Shown piece after piece: positions 1-9,691 of a stretch of 64,000 nucleotides of DNA (the stretch's first letter is position 1; each line of letters begins with the position of its first letter). The stretch spans positions 7,725,001 through 7,789,000 of the forward strand of contig NZ_CP063373.1 of assembly GCF_015160855.1 (NCBI RefSeq). Reading direction: 5' to 3'. Position numbers and translations under genes: made by a program. The stretch is from Streptomyces ferrugineus (GTDB lineage: Bacteria > Actinomycetota > Actinomycetes > Streptomycetales > Streptomycetaceae). The notes below the pieces were generated by a model. That model was given only the letters and a program-made list of their open reading frames with translations, ran no database searches and was not told the origin of the DNA.

Positions 1-865
1 CGAGGCCCGGTGGGACCTTCAGGTAGCCCAGGTCTCGTGCGATGCCCATGTTGCGGACCATCGAGCGGCCCACGAAGGCGACCCGGCGTCCGTATTCATG
101 AGCCGCGTCCAGGATCTGCTGGATGCGGTGGACGTGGCTGGCGAAGCTCGCCACGATGACGCGCTTGCGGGCGCCCGCGAAGACCTGGCGCAGGACGTTG
201 GAGATGTCGCGCTCGTGCGGGGTGAAGCCCGGGACCTCCGCGTTCGTGGAGTCGGAGAGGAGGAGGTCGATGCCTTCCTCGCTCAGCCGTGCGAACGCGT
301 GGAGATCTGTCAGACGGTTGTCCAGCGGGAGCTGGTCCATCTTGAAGTCGCCCGTGTGGACCACCAGGCCGGCGGGCGTGCGGATCGCCACGGCCAGGGC
401 GTCCGGGATGGAGTGGTTGACCGCGACGAACTCGCAGTCGAAGGGGCCGATGCGCTCGCGGTGCCCCTCCGCCACCTCGAGGGTGTACGGGCGGATGCGG
501 TGTTCCTGGAGCTTGGCCTCGATGAGGGCGAGGGTCAGCTTGGAGCCGATCAGCGGGATGTCCGGCTTCTCGCGGAGGAGGAAGGGGACGCCGCCGATGT
601 GGTCCTCGTGGCCGTGGGTGAGGACGATGCCCTCGATGTCGTCGAGGCGGTCTCTGATGGACGAGAAGTCCGGCAGGATCAGGTCGATTCCGGGCTGCTC
701 CTCCTCGGGGAAGAGCACTCCGCAGTCGACGATCAGCAGGCGGCCGCCGTACTCGAAGACCGTCATGTTCCGGCCGATCTCGCCGAGACCGCCGAGTGGG
801 GTGACCCGCAGGCCGCCTTCGGGGAGCGGCGACGGCGGGCTGAGTTCAGGATGCGGATGACTCAA
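1..865 (-). CDS. rnj: Ribonuclease J (3' end cut by window edge)
   Basis: Metallo-beta-lactamase/beta-CASP nuclease, known to act as a combined 5' exo- and endoribonuclease in RNA processing and turnover in the cytoplasm. About 288 N-terminal residues are visible and the C-terminus lies beyond base 1. The zinc-binding HxHxDH motif is seen as THGHEDH at residues 83-89, with the further ligand region HTGDFKMD. The start is taken as TTG at 865 because GAGGAGA lies a few bases upstream. It is the last visible gene of a minus-strand run behind dapA (159 bp gap). The family call is very secure; only the extent is incomplete. Confidence 0.96.
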   Translation of the reverse strand, partial: MSHPHPELSPPSPLPEGGLRVTPLGGLGEIGRNMTVFEYGGRLLIVDCGVLFPEEEQPGIDLILPDFSSIRDRLDDIEGIVLTHGHEDHIGGVPFLLREKPDIPLIGSKLTLALIEAKLQEHRIRPYTLEVAEGHRERIGPFDCEFVAVNHSIPDALAVAIRTPAGLVVHTGDFKMDQLPLDNRLTDLHAFARLSEEGIDLLLSDSTNAEVPGFTPHERDISNVLRQVFAGARKRVIVASFASHVHRIQQILDAAHEYGRRVAFVGRSMVRNMGIARDLGYLKVPPGL

Positions 866-1024
866 AAGACTCTCCTCACCACGCGCGCCACGTACCGGTC
901 GGGCACGTGGCGCGCGTGACGTTCGTGCAGAAGCAGTTGTCGTTGTGTGTGCTGCGCAGGCACCGGTGGCCTGCTTATTCAGTTGTGAAGTCCGTTTTGC
1001 GCGCCGGGCGCGCGAAGTCTGGTG

Positions 1025-1924
1025 CTAGAGCTGTACCCCACCAGCGGCAAGATCGATCTTGAGCTGCTCGATCTCCTCGGGGGAACACTCGGCCATGGGG
1101 GCGCGCAGTGGTCCGGCGGGCAGGCCCTGCAGGGCGAGCGCGGCCTTGGTGGTCATGACGCCCTGAGTGCGGAACATGCCGGTGTAGACCGGGAGCAGCT
1201 TCTGGTGGATCTCCGTGGCCTTCTGGACGTCGCCGGAGACATACGCGTCCACCAGCGCCCGCAGGTCGGGGGTTACCAGGTGGCCGACGACCGAGACGAA
1301 GCCGACCGCGCCCACGGAGAGCAGCGGCAGGTTCAGCATGTCGTCGCCGGAGTACCAGGCGAGGCCGGAGCGGGCGATGGCCCAGCTGGCTCGGCCGAGG
1401 TCACCCTTCGCGTCCTTGTTGGCGACGATGCGCGGGTGCTCGGCGAGACGGACGATCGTCTCGGTGTTGATCGGGACACCGCTGCGGCCGGGGATGTCGT
1501 AGAGCATCACCGGCAGCTCGGTGGCGTCGGCGATGGCCTTGAAGTGCCGGTACAGGCCCTCCTGCGGGGGCTTGTTGTAGTACGGCGTGACCACCAGCAA
1601 GCCGTGTGCGCCGACCTGCTCCGCCGCGCGGGCGAGCTCGAGGCTGTGGTGGGTGTCGTTGGTGCCGACGCCCGCCACGACATGGGCCCGGTCGCCGACC
1701 GCCTCCAGCACCGCTCGTACGAGGTCCGCTTTCTCCGCATCGCTGGTGGTGGGGGACTCACCGGTGGTGCCGTTGATGATCAGGCCGTCGTTGCCTGCGT
1801 CCACCAGGTGCGTGGCGAGCCGCTGTGCACCGTCGAGGTCGAGTGCGCCGTCCGCCGTGAACGGCGTGATCATGGCGGTGAGGACCCGCCCGAAGGGGGT
1901 CTGCGGAGTGGAGGTCGGAGCCAT
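1025..1924 (-). CDS. dapA: 4-hydroxy-tetrahydrodipicolinate synthase DapA
   Basis: Condenses pyruvate with aspartate semialdehyde, the first committed step of the diaminopimelate/lysine branch that also feeds peptidoglycan. It is 299 residues, a normal length for this TIM-barrel aldolase. Visible landmarks are the GTTGES pyruvate-binding loop (52-57), TPYYNKP (113-119), LYDIPGRSG with the catalytic-relay tyrosine at 142, and the Schiff-base lysine at about 170 in VANKDAKGD. ATG at 1924 is the start. It lies between thyX and rnj on the same strand; dapB is 2.6 kb upstream. Confidence 0.97.
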   Translation of the reverse strand: MAPTSTPQTPFGRVLTAMITPFTADGALDLDGAQRLATHLVDAGNDGLIINGTTGESPTTSDAEKADLVRAVLEAVGDRAHVVAGVGTNDTHHSLELARAAEQVGAHGLLVVTPYYNKPPQEGLYRHFKAIADATELPVMLYDIPGRSGVPINTETIVRLAEHPRIVANKDAKGDLGRASWAIARSGLAWYSGDDMLNLPLLSVGAVGFVSVVGHLVTPDLRALVDAYVSGDVQKATEIHQKLLPVYTGMFRTQGVMTTKAALALQGLPAGPLRAPMAECSPEEIEQLKIDLAAGGVQL

Positions 1925-1998
1925 GGGTTACACGCTACTCGTTGCGCACGGCCTGGTCTGCCCTCGGGGGGTGCGGGAAAGTCAGGACAAAGATGGAG

Positions 1999-2036
1999 CC
2001 CGGCACTGCCTGCTCGGGGGTTCAAGCAGTGCCGGG
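1999..2036 (-). terminator. Stem-loop between thyX and dapA
   Basis: A perfect 11-bp inverted repeat (CCCGGCACTGC, 1999-2009, with GCAGTGCCGGG, 2026-2036) encloses a 16-nt loop. It lies about 90 bp past the thyX stop and about 75 bp before the dapA start, so it could terminate thyX transcripts. No T-tract follows, which is usual in Streptomyces. Confidence 0.7.
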
Positions 2037-2127
2037 TCCGTTTGATCAGGCTAGATGAACTTCTCTAAATGCCGCAATACGGACACTTCATGAGGCTGAA
2101 CCGCGGCCCGGGAGGAGCCTGCTCGCG

Positions 2128-2862
2128 TTACGGCGCCACACGGCCGTTCGCATTGAAGGCGGCGTACGTCAGCGGCATGAGCTTGGCCCACTCCGCTTCC
2201 ATCTTCTCGCCGACCATCTCGATCTCCCGCTGCGGGAAGGACGGCACCTTGGCCAGTTCGTGCTGGGTGCGCAGGCCGAGGAAGTGCATCAGCGAGCGGG
2301 CGTTGCAGGTGGCGTACATCGAGGAGAACAGGCCGACCGGGAGGACGGCACGGGCGACCTCGCGAGCGACGCCCTGCGCGAGCATCTCCTGGTAGGTCCG
2401 GTATGCCTGGCGGTACGACTCCTCCATGCCGCGGTGCACGGACTCGTGCTGCTCGGGGGTGCCCTCGACGAACACGTACTTGCCCGGCCGGCCCTGCTGG
2501 ACGAGCTTGCGCGACGTGTCCGGTACGTAGAACACCGGCTGCAGCTCCCGGTACCGGCCGGACTCCTCGTTGTACGACCAGCCGACGCGGTGCCGCATGA
2601 ACTCGCGGAAGACGAAGATCGGGGCGCTGATGAAGAACGTCATGGAGTTGTGCTCGAACGGGCTGCCATGCCGATCGCGCATGAGGAAGTTGATCAGCCC
2701 CTTGGAACGCTCCGGATCCTTGTTCAGCTCGTCCAGGGACTGCTCCCCGACGGTCGACACACGGGCCGCGAACAGGACGTCGGAGTCTGCCGCGCTGTGC
2801 TTGACCAGTTCAACGGTGACATCGCTGCGGAGGTCGATCTTGAGTTCGTCGTCGGGGGTCAC
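2128..2862 (-). CDS. thyX: Flavin-dependent thymidylate synthase ThyX
   Basis: Makes dTMP from dUMP with FAD and methylenetetrahydrofolate in the cytoplasm. The ThyX signature is present as RHRVGWSYNEESGRY, matching RHRx7S followed by the NExSxR segment. The proposed GTG start at 2862 gives 244 residues, close to the family length, and lines up with my recollection of Streptomyces ThyX N-termini. GGAAGG lies 12 nt upstream, slightly far. An in-frame ATG at 2883 would add seven residues (MGRTLRI) and cannot be excluded. A perfect 12-bp palindrome lies in the upstream region. Confidence 0.95.
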   Translation of the reverse strand: MTPDDELKIDLRSDVTVELVKHSAADSDVLFAARVSTVGEQSLDELNKDPERSKGLINFLMRDRHGSPFEHNSMTFFISAPIFVFREFMRHRVGWSYNEESGRYRELQPVFYVPDTSRKLVQQGRPGKYVFVEGTPEQHESVHRGMEESYRQAYRTYQEMLAQGVAREVARAVLPVGLFSSMYATCNARSLMHFLGLRTQHELAKVPSFPQREIEMVGEKMEAEWAKLMPLTYAAFNANGRVAP

Positions 2863-2928
2863 GATTCGGAGGGTCCTTCCCATCACATCACTTGGCGACG
2901 CCACTCTACGGCCCACCAAACGGGACGA

Positions 2929-2940
2929 TCACGATCGTGA
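2929..2940. promoter_or_regulatory. Palindrome in the divergent thyX promoter region
   Basis: TCACGATCGTGA is a perfect 12-bp palindrome in the 177-bp gap between divergent thyX (minus) and the small membrane protein at 3040 (plus). Its position suits an operator for a dimeric regulator, but it contains no element I can assign to a known regulator. Confidence 0.3.
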
Positions 2941-3039
2941 CCGAGTGAAGTTGGTGAAACCGGGCACCTTTTGGGGCACTCGCTCGTCTGTGTTGGTGAC
3001 AGAGATTTCGATCGATCACCGAAGGGAGAAGGACCCCCG

Positions 3040-3276
3040 ATGTTCCGTCGGCGCGAGCCCGTCCCGTTCGCCTTCCTCGCCGAGGCCGACAGGTTCCGCA
3101 GCAATGTCGCTCCCCCGCCCCGTGAGCGGGCGTCCGTCGGTCAGATAGCCGGACGCTGGCTGCTGGGGCTCACCATCGTCGCCGGTCTGGTCGGCTCGCT
3201 GATGGTCGGCATGCCGGCGCTGTCCACGGACACCGCCTCGCAGACCCAGCCGTCGCAGGCGTCCCAGGGGCGTTGA
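3040..3276 (+). CDS. Small single-pass membrane protein
   Basis: A 78-residue protein of unknown function. A charged, Arg-rich N-terminus (residues 1-45) precedes one hydrophobic segment (about 46-62, LLGLTIVAGLVGSLMVG) and a short Ser/Gln-rich tail, suggesting a cytoplasmic head and an external tail. ATG at 3040 is favoured over an in-frame GTG at 2971 because GGGAGAAGG lies 5-12 nt upstream. It is transcribed divergently from thyX and with the next gene. No enzymatic motif is seen. Confidence 0.8.
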   Translation: MFRRREPVPFAFLAEADRFRSNVAPPPRERASVGQIAGRWLLGLTIVAGLVGSLMVGMPALSTDTASQTQPSQASQGR

Positions 3277-3401
3277 CCCCTCCCCCGCGGCCCCGAATGG
3301 CGTGAGACGTACCCCCATGGCCCCCCGCGAGTGGTGAGCGGGCACGCTGGTCGATAGCCTCACCGGGCACAACCCATGCCTGGATTGAGTGAGGACCAGC
3401 C

Positions 3402-3956
3402 GTGCCCCTGCCCTTCCTGACGGCCGACCGCGCATTCGAGGCTGCAGACGACGTCGCGCTGCCCTTCGACGACCACGACCGCTGGCGGCGTCCCTACCGC
3501 CCCGGGCCGTGGCGGGTGGGCATGGCGGCGCTGGGGCTGCTGCTCGCCTCGTTCGTGCTGTTCGCGGCGGTCATCATCGCCCTGACCGGCACGGTCGAGG
3601 AGGCGGCCGTCGTCTTCGGCATCGCGCTCGCCGTCATCGCCTGTGCCCTGCGGCTGCTGCGCGCGGGCGTGTGGGTGAGCGCGCGCGGACTGCGCCGGGT
3701 GAGCTTCCTGGTCACGCGTACGGTGCCCTGGGAGCAGGTCGTCGCGGTGCGGACGGTGCAGCAGCCGGTGCGCTGGCTGGGGCTGCCGCGCACCGTGCAG
3801 GGGCAGGCGCTGATGCTCGTACGGCGGGATCGGGCGGCGGATGACATGCCGACGCTGATGACCACGCACAACGCGGACTTCCTGGCGCGGGTCGCGGCGT
3901 TCGACCGGGCGGCCGACGCGATCGAGGCGTGGGCGGCGGAGAACACGCGCGGCTGA
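3402..3956 (+). CDS. PH-domain-like membrane protein
   Basis: A 184-residue protein with two adjacent transmembrane segments (about residues 43-62 and 68-86) followed by a compact cytoplasmic domain (VWVSARGLRRVSF..VPWEQV) of the bacterial PH-like type found in many Streptomyces envelope proteins. GTG at 3402 is supported by GAGGA six bases upstream. Function is unknown. It converges on the next minus-strand gene across a strong shared stem-loop. Confidence 0.8.
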   Translation: MPLPFLTADRAFEAADDVALPFDDHDRWRRPYRPGPWRVGMAALGLLLASFVLFAAVIIALTGTVEEAAVVFGIALAVIACALRLLRAGVWVSARGLRRVSFLVTRTVPWEQVVAVRTVQQPVRWLGLPRTVQGQALMLVRRDRAADDMPTLMTTHNADFLARVAAFDRAADAIEAWAAENTRG

Positions 3957-3969
3957 TCGAGACGGTATG

Positions 3970-4012
3970 CCGAAGGGGCCGGTCCGCGGTGCGAGCGGGC
4001 CGGCCCCTTCGG
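3970..4012. terminator. Bidirectional terminator between convergent genes
   Basis: A perfect 13-bp inverted repeat (CCGAAGGGGCCGG at 3970-3982 with CCGGCCCCTTCGG at 4000-4012) lies between the stop at 3956 (plus) and the stop at 4059 (minus). The position and symmetry fit a shared transcription terminator. Confidence 0.85.
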
Positions 4013-4043
4013 CGTTCGGATCCAGTTCGGCGTTCGGATCCAG
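4008..4043. repeat. Tandem 18-bp duplication
   Basis: Two exact head-to-tail copies of TTCGGCGTTCGGATCCAG, the first overlapping the right arm of the terminator. Probably a small replication-slippage duplication. Confidence 0.9.
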
Positions 4044-4058
4044 CGGATGTCGTACGGC

Positions 4059-4511
4059 TCAGGCCTCCACGGTCTTGCCGTCGTGCAGGGCGATGGCCCG
4101 CTGCATCGCCTTGCGTGCCCGCGGGGTGTCGCGGGCGTCGTGGTAGGCGACGGCGAGGCGGAACCAGCTGCGCCAGTCGTCGGGCGCCGCTTGCGTCTCG
4201 GCCTTGCGCCGGGCGAAGACCTCGTCGGCCGAGTCGCGGTCGATACGGCCGCTGGGGGTGCGCTTCAGCTCGTCGACGGGCAGGCCGCCCTCGGCGTCGA
4301 GCTGGGCGGCGAGGGCGTTGGCCCGGCGGACGAACTGGGTGTTCTTCCACAGGAACCACAGGCCGATGACCGGCAGGATCAGCACCGCCACGCCGAAGGT
4401 GACGGTGAGGACCGTGCCGGACTGGATGAGCATCACGCCACGGCTGCCGACCAGGACGAAGTAGACGACCAGGACGGCGGCCGTTATGGCGTAGGAGATC
4501 TTCGCGCGCAT
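4059..4511 (-). CDS. Membrane protein with TPR-like tail
   Basis: A 150-residue protein. Two transmembrane helices (about 7-24 and 36-55) lead into a cytoplasmic half whose end (DDWRSWFRLAVAYHDARDTPRARKAMQRAI split over two helices) resembles a single TPR-type helical pair. ATG at 4511 lies 14 bp past the dapB stop, so it is probably the last gene of the rpsO-to-dapB run. The partner is unknown. It is conserved next to dapB in streptomycetes as far as I recall. Confidence 0.82.
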   Translation of the reverse strand: MRAKISYAITAAVLVVYFVLVGSRGVMLIQSGTVLTVTFGVAVLILPVIGLWFLWKNTQFVRRANALAAQLDAEGGLPVDELKRTPSGRIDRDSADEVFARRKAETQAAPDDWRSWFRLAVAYHDARDTPRARKAMQRAIALHDGKTVEA

Positions 4512-4525
4512 CGATGAGCCTCGTG

Positions 4526-5320
<795 letters not shown>

Positions 5321-6700
5321 TCAGGCGACCGCGTCGTGCAGCCGGGACGCCTGCTTGTCCTTCAGCGGGCCGATGACCGACAGCGAGGGCCGCTGGCCCA
5401 GGATGTCGCGGGCGACCGAGCGGACGTCGTCCGGGGTCACCGCCGCTATCCGGGTCAGCATGTCGTCGACGGACATCTGCTCGCCCCAGCACAGCTCACT
5501 CTTGCCGATGCGGTTCATGAGCGCACCGGTGTCCTCCAGGCCGAGGACGGTGGAGCCGCGGAGCTGGCCGATGGCGCGGCCGATCTCGTCGTCGGACAGA
5601 CCGTGTTCGGCGACGTGGTCGAGTTCGTCGCGACAGATCTTCAGCACGTCGTGGACCTGCGAGGGGCGGCAGCCCGCGTACACGCCGAACAGGCCGCAGT
5701 CGGCGAAGCCCGAGGTGTACGAGTACACGCTGTAGGCCAGACCGCGCTTCTCGCGGACCTCCTGGAACAGACGGGAGGACATGCCGCCGCCGAGGGCGGT
5801 GTTGAGGACGCCGAGTGCCCAGCGGCGCTCGTCCGTGCGGGACAGGCCGGGCATGCCGAGGACGACATGGGCCTGCTCGGTCTTGCGGCCGAGGAGCTCG
5901 ACACGGCCGGCGGTGCGCAGGGCGCGGCGGCCGTCGCGCGGGGCGATGGGGGCGGCGGCCGGGTTCTTCAGGGCGCCGGCCTTCTCGAAGGCCGCGCGGA
6001 CCTGTCGTACGACCTTGTTGTGGTCGATGTTGCCGGCGGCCGCCACGACCAGGTGCGTCGGGTCGTAGTGCTTCTTGTAGAAGCGGCGGATGCGGTCGGC
6101 GGTGAGGGCGTTGACCGTGTCGACGGTCCCGAGGACGGGGCGCCCGAGGGGGTTGTCGCCGAACATGGTGTGCGCGAACAGGTCGTGCACACAGTCGCCC
6201 GGGTCGTCCTCGGTCATGGCGATCTCTTCGAGGATGGCGCCGCGCTCGACGTTGACGTCCTCTTCGAGTATGAGCGAGCCGGTCAGCATGTCGCAGACGA
6301 CGTCGATGGCGAGCGGCAGGTCGGTGTCGAGCACGCGCGCGTAGTAGCACGTGTACTCCTTCGCCGTGAAGGCGTTCATCTCGCCGCCGACCGCGTCGAT
6401 GGCGGACGAGATGTCCAGCGCCGACCTGCGGGTGGTGCCCTTGAAGAGCAGGTGCTCCAGGTAGTGCGTGGCGCCGTTCAGGGCCGGGGTCTCGTCGCGG
6501 GAGCCGACGTGCGCCCAGATACCGAAGGTGGCGGAGCGGACCGAGGGCAGGGTCTCGGTGACGATGCGCAGGCCGCCCGGGAGGGTGGTCTTGCGGACGG
6601 TGCCGATGCCGTTCTCGCCCTTGATGAGGGTTTGGGTACGGGCGACGGCCCGCGCCTCCGAAGAGGAGCGGGCCGTCGCCGTGGAGCTACTCGACGTCAC
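5321..6700 (-). CDS. M16-family zinc metallopeptidase
   Basis: A 459-residue pitrilysin/MPP-like peptidase. The inverted zinc motif HxxEH is present as HYLEH in [12 protein letters not shown], followed about 75 residues later by the third ligand glutamate in the [14 protein letters not shown] region. The C-terminal half is the usual structural M16 domain. The start is GTG at 6700, whose first bases overlap the pnp stop (GTGA), pointing to translational coupling with pnp. The substrate is unknown; the order S15-PNPase-M16-DapB is typical of actinomycetes. Confidence 0.94.
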   Translation of the reverse strand: MTSSSSTATARSSSEARAVARTQTLIKGENGIGTVRKTTLPGGLRIVTETLPSVRSATFGIWAHVGSRDETPALNGATHYLEHLLFKGTTRRSALDISSAIDAVGGEMNAFTAKEYTCYYARVLDTDLPLAIDVVCDMLTGSLILEEDVNVERGAILEEIAMTEDDPGDCVHDLFAHTMFGDNPLGRPVLGTVDTVNALTADRIRRFYKKHYDPTHLVVAAAGNIDHNKVVRQVRAAFEKAGALKNPAAAPIAPRDGRRALRTAGRVELLGRKTEQAHVVLGMPGLSRTDERRWALGVLNTALGGGMSSRLFQEVREKRGLAYSVYSYTSGFADCGLFGVYAGCRPSQVHDVLKICRDELDHVAEHGLSDDEIGRAIGQLRGSTVLGLEDTGALMNRIGKSELCWGEQMSVDDMLTRIAAVTPDDVRSVARDILGQRPSLSVIGPLKDKQASRLHDAVA

Positions 6701-8922
6701 TTGTCGGCGTCGTCCTTCTTGTCGTCGGCGTCGGCGCCTTCTTCGCCCTCGATCACGGGGACGAGCGACAGCTTGCCGCGGGAGTCGATCTCGGCGATCT
6801 CGACCTGGACCTTGGCGCCCACGCCGAGCACGTCCTCGACGTTCTCCACGCGCTTGCCGCCGGCGAGCTTGCGGATCTGCGAGATGTGCAGCAGACCGTC
6901 CTTGCCCGGGAGCAGCGAGACGAACGCGCCGAAGGTGGTCGTCTTCACGACCGTGCCCAGGTAACGCTCGCCGACCTCCGGCATGGTCGGGTTGGCGATC
7001 GAGTTGATCGTGGTGCGGGCGGCCTCGGCGGCCGGGCCGTCGGAGGCACCGATGTAGATGGTGCCGTCGTCCTCGATCGTGATCTCGGCGCCGGTGTCCT
7101 CCTGGATCTGGTTGATCATCTTGCCCTTGGGGCCGATGACCTCACCGATCTTGTCGACCGGGATCTTCACGGTGATGATCCGCGGCGCGTTGGGGGACAT
7201 CTCGTCCGGCGTGTCGATCGCTTCCATCATCACGTCGAGGATGTGGAGGCGGGCGTCACGGGCCTGCTTCAGGGCGGCGGCCAGCACGGAGGCCGGGATG
7301 CCGTCCAGCTTGGTGTCGAGCTGGAGGGCGGTCACGAACTCCTTGGTGCCGGCGACCTTGAAGTCCATGTCGCCGAAGGCGTCCTCCGCACCGAGGATGT
7401 CGGTGAGGGTGACGTAGTGCGTCTCGCCCTCGATCTCCTGGGAGATCAGACCCATGGCGATACCGGCGACCGGGGCCTTCAGCGGCACACCGGCGTTCAG
7501 CAGCGACATGGTGGAGGCGCAGACCGAACCCATGGACGTCGAGCCGTTCGAGCTGAGCGCCTCGGACACCTGACGGATCGCGTAGGGGAACTCCTCGCGC
7601 GTCGGCAGGACCGGGACCAGGGCACGCTCGGCGAGGGCGCCGTGGCCGATCTCGCGCCGCTTCGGGGAGCCGACGCGGCCGGTCTCGCCGGTGGAGTACG
7701 GCGGGAAGTTGTAGTTGTGCATGTAGCGCTTGCGGGTCACCGGGGAGAGGGTGTCCAGCTGCTGCTCCATGCGGAGCATGTTGAGGGTGGTGACGCCCAG
7801 GATCTGGGTCTCGCCACGCTCGAACACGGCGGAACCGTGGACCCGCGGGATGGCCTCGACCTCGGCGGCGAGCGTGCGGATGTCCGTCACGCCACGGCCG
7901 TCGATGCGCTTCTTCTCCTTGATGACGCGCTCCCGGACCAGGGTCTTGGTCAGCGAGCGGTACGCGGCGGAGATCTCCTTCTCGCGGCCCTCGAACTCCG
8001 GCAGGAGCTTCTCGGCGGCGAGCGCCTTGACGCGGTCCAGCTCGGACTCGCGCTCCTGCTTGCCGGCGATGGTCAGCGCGGAGGCGAGCTCGGGCTTGAC
8101 GGCGGCGGTCAGGGCCTCGAGGACGTCGTCCTGGTAGTCCAGGAAGATCGGGAACTCGGCGGTCGGCTTGGCGGCCTTCGCGGCGAGGTCGGCCTGGGCC
8201 TTGCACAGGACCTTGATGAAGGGCTTCGCGGCCTCCAGACCGGCGGCGACGACCTCCTCGGTCGGGGCCTCGGCGCCACCCTGGACCAGCTTGATGGTCC
8301 CCTCGGTGGCCTCGGCCTCGACCATCATGATCGCGACGTCGCCGTCCTCCAGGGTGCGGCCCGCGACGACCATGTCGAAGACGGCGTCCTCGAGCTCGGT
8401 GTGCGTCGGGAAGGCCACCCACTGACCGCGGATCAGCGCGACGCGGACGCCGCCGATCGGGCCGGAGAAGGGCAGACCGGCCAGCTGCGTGGACGCGGAC
8501 GCGGCGTTGATCGCCACGACGTCGTACAGGTGGTCGGGGTTGAGGGCCATGATCGTGGCCACGACCTGGATCTCGTTGCGCAGGCCCTTCTTGAAGGACG
8601 GGCGCAGCGGGCGGTCGATGAGGCGGCAGGTGAGGATCGCGTCCTCGGAGGGCCGGCCCTCACGGCGGAAGAAGCTGCCGGGGATCTTGCCGGCGGCGTA
8701 CATCCGCTCCTCGACGTCCACCGTGAGCGGGAAGAAGTCGAGCTGGTCCTTGGGGTTCTTGGAGGCGGTGGTGGCCGACAGCACCATGGTGTCGTCGTCC
8801 AGGTACGCCACGGCGGAGCCGGCGGCCTGCTTGGCCAGGCGGCCCGTCTCGAAGCGGATGGTGCGGGTGCCGAAGGAACCGTTGTCGATGACGGCTTCGG
8901 CGTAGTGGGTCTCGTTCTCCAC
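6697..8922 (-). CDS. pnp: Polyribonucleotide nucleotidyltransferase (PNPase / GPSI)
   Basis: Phosphorolytic 3'-5' exoribonuclease and RNA 3'-polymerase. In Streptomyces the same enzyme was described as guanosine pentaphosphate synthetase I. It is 741 residues. Domain order: two RNase PH cores separated by a helical linker, a KH domain ([12 protein letters not shown]) and an S1 domain ([17 protein letters not shown]), then an acidic tail. GTG at 8922 is chosen because GGAGA lies 8 nt upstream and the resulting [15 protein letters not shown] matches the usual N-terminus; the longer frame to 9045 has no supporting ribosome site. A hairpin separates it from rpsO. Confidence 0.98.
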   Translation of the reverse strand: MENETHYAEAVIDNGSFGTRTIRFETGRLAKQAAGSAVAYLDDDTMVLSATTASKNPKDQLDFFPLTVDVEERMYAAGKIPGSFFRREGRPSEDAILTCRLIDRPLRPSFKKGLRNEIQVVATIMALNPDHLYDVVAINAASASTQLAGLPFSGPIGGVRVALIRGQWVAFPTHTELEDAVFDMVVAGRTLEDGDVAIMMVEAEATEGTIKLVQGGAEAPTEEVVAAGLEAAKPFIKVLCKAQADLAAKAAKPTAEFPIFLDYQDDVLEALTAAVKPELASALTIAGKQERESELDRVKALAAEKLLPEFEGREKEISAAYRSLTKTLVRERVIKEKKRIDGRGVTDIRTLAAEVEAIPRVHGSAVFERGETQILGVTTLNMLRMEQQLDTLSPVTRKRYMHNYNFPPYSTGETGRVGSPKRREIGHGALAERALVPVLPTREEFPYAIRQVSEALSSNGSTSMGSVCASTMSLLNAGVPLKAPVAGIAMGLISQEIEGETHYVTLTDILGAEDAFGDMDFKVAGTKEFVTALQLDTKLDGIPASVLAAALKQARDARLHILDVMMEAIDTPDEMSPNAPRIITVKIPVDKIGEVIGPKGKMINQIQEDTGAEITIEDDGTIYIGASDGPAAEAARTTINSIANPTMPEVGERYLGTVVKTTTFGAFVSLLPGKDGLLHISQIRKLAGGKRVENVEDVLGVGAKVQVEIAEIDSRGKLSLVPVIEGEEGADADDKKDDADK

Positions 8923-9167
8923 TAGCGTTTTCTCCGTTACTTTTCGTCTTTTGTCCTGATCCGCCCGTGTGGCGGAAGGACGTGGGCGGAGAAGCGCTCC
9001 GTCTGGTGCGGGCCGGTCTTCGATCGAAGCACCCGGGGTTCGCATCGCCCGGGGGCCACTACCGAGGACCGGCGGCGGCGAGGTGCACTTCTCCTCGTGT
9101 CACTGCGTTGTGCTACCACACTACAAAGCGGGTGTGACACTCCGCACGTTTCCATACGTACGGCAAA

Positions 9168-9203
9168 GGGAGCGGCTCCCGATCCTTCTCGGGAACCGCT
9201 CCC
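9168..9203 (-). terminator. rpsO-pnp intergenic hairpin
   Basis: A two-tier stem-loop: GGGAGCGG (9168) pairs with CCGCTCCC (ending 9203), and an inner TCCCGA/TCGGGA pairs around a short loop, with single unpaired bases between tiers. It starts 12 bp after the rpsO stop. In Streptomyces the rpsO-pnp spacer is known to form a hairpin that attenuates readthrough and is cut by RNase III; this is the obvious equivalent. Confidence 0.85.
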
Positions 9204-9214
9204 CTCATGGCGTC

Positions 9215-9502
9215 TTACTTGGCGCCCGCCGCACCGCGGCGGATGCCGAGGCGGTCGACCAGCGTACGGAACCGGGCGATGTCCTTCTTCGCCAGGTACT
9301 GCAGCAGGCGGCGGCGCTGACCGACCAGGATCAGCAGACCACGGCGGGAGTGGTGGTCGTGCTTGTGGGTCTTGAGGTGCTCGGTCAGGTCGGAGATCCG
9401 ACGCGACAGCAGGGCGACCTGGACCTCGGGGGAGCCGGTGTCGCCCTCCTTGGTACCGAACTCGGACATGATCTGCTTCTTCGTAGCGGCGTCGAGCGAC
9501 AC
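9215..9502 (-). CDS. rpsO: 30S ribosomal protein S15
   Basis: A 95-residue primary 16S rRNA-binding protein. The whole family pattern is visible, including [33 protein letters not shown] and the C-terminal [13 protein letters not shown] at 9502 is preceded by GAGGAG five bases away and yields [10 protein letters not shown], the expected N-terminus. It heads the rpsO-pnp-M16-dapB run. Confidence 0.98.
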   Translation of the reverse strand: MSLDAATKKQIMSEFGTKEGDTGSPEVQVALLSRRISDLTEHLKTHKHDHHSRRGLLILVGQRRRLLQYLAKKDIARFRTLVDRLGIRRGAAGAK

Positions 9503-9691
9503 GCGTACTCCTCGTGAGTCTTCTACTTGCCACCGAGTGCCCCTGGTCTTCATCTCAGGGGAGCTTCCATGACTCGGGAGGCGGGGATCCGCTGGGCGCT
9601 GCCCCCAGTGGACCGGGGACGCGTACACAAACGGCCGTCACACAGCGTACCAGCCCGCGGGCACGCTCCTGACAGGCGGTTTCCCCACCCG

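Noticed and set aside
1999..2050. Possible tRNA (GGTTCAA-like segment inside a strong stem)
   Set aside because: No D- or anticodon arms can be folded and no CCA context is present; a simple stem-loop explains it.
6886..8925. A 679-codon plus-strand frame opposite pnp
   Set aside because: Mirror frame of PNPase; composition is Asp/Gly/Leu/Val/Arg noise and no ribosome site fits.
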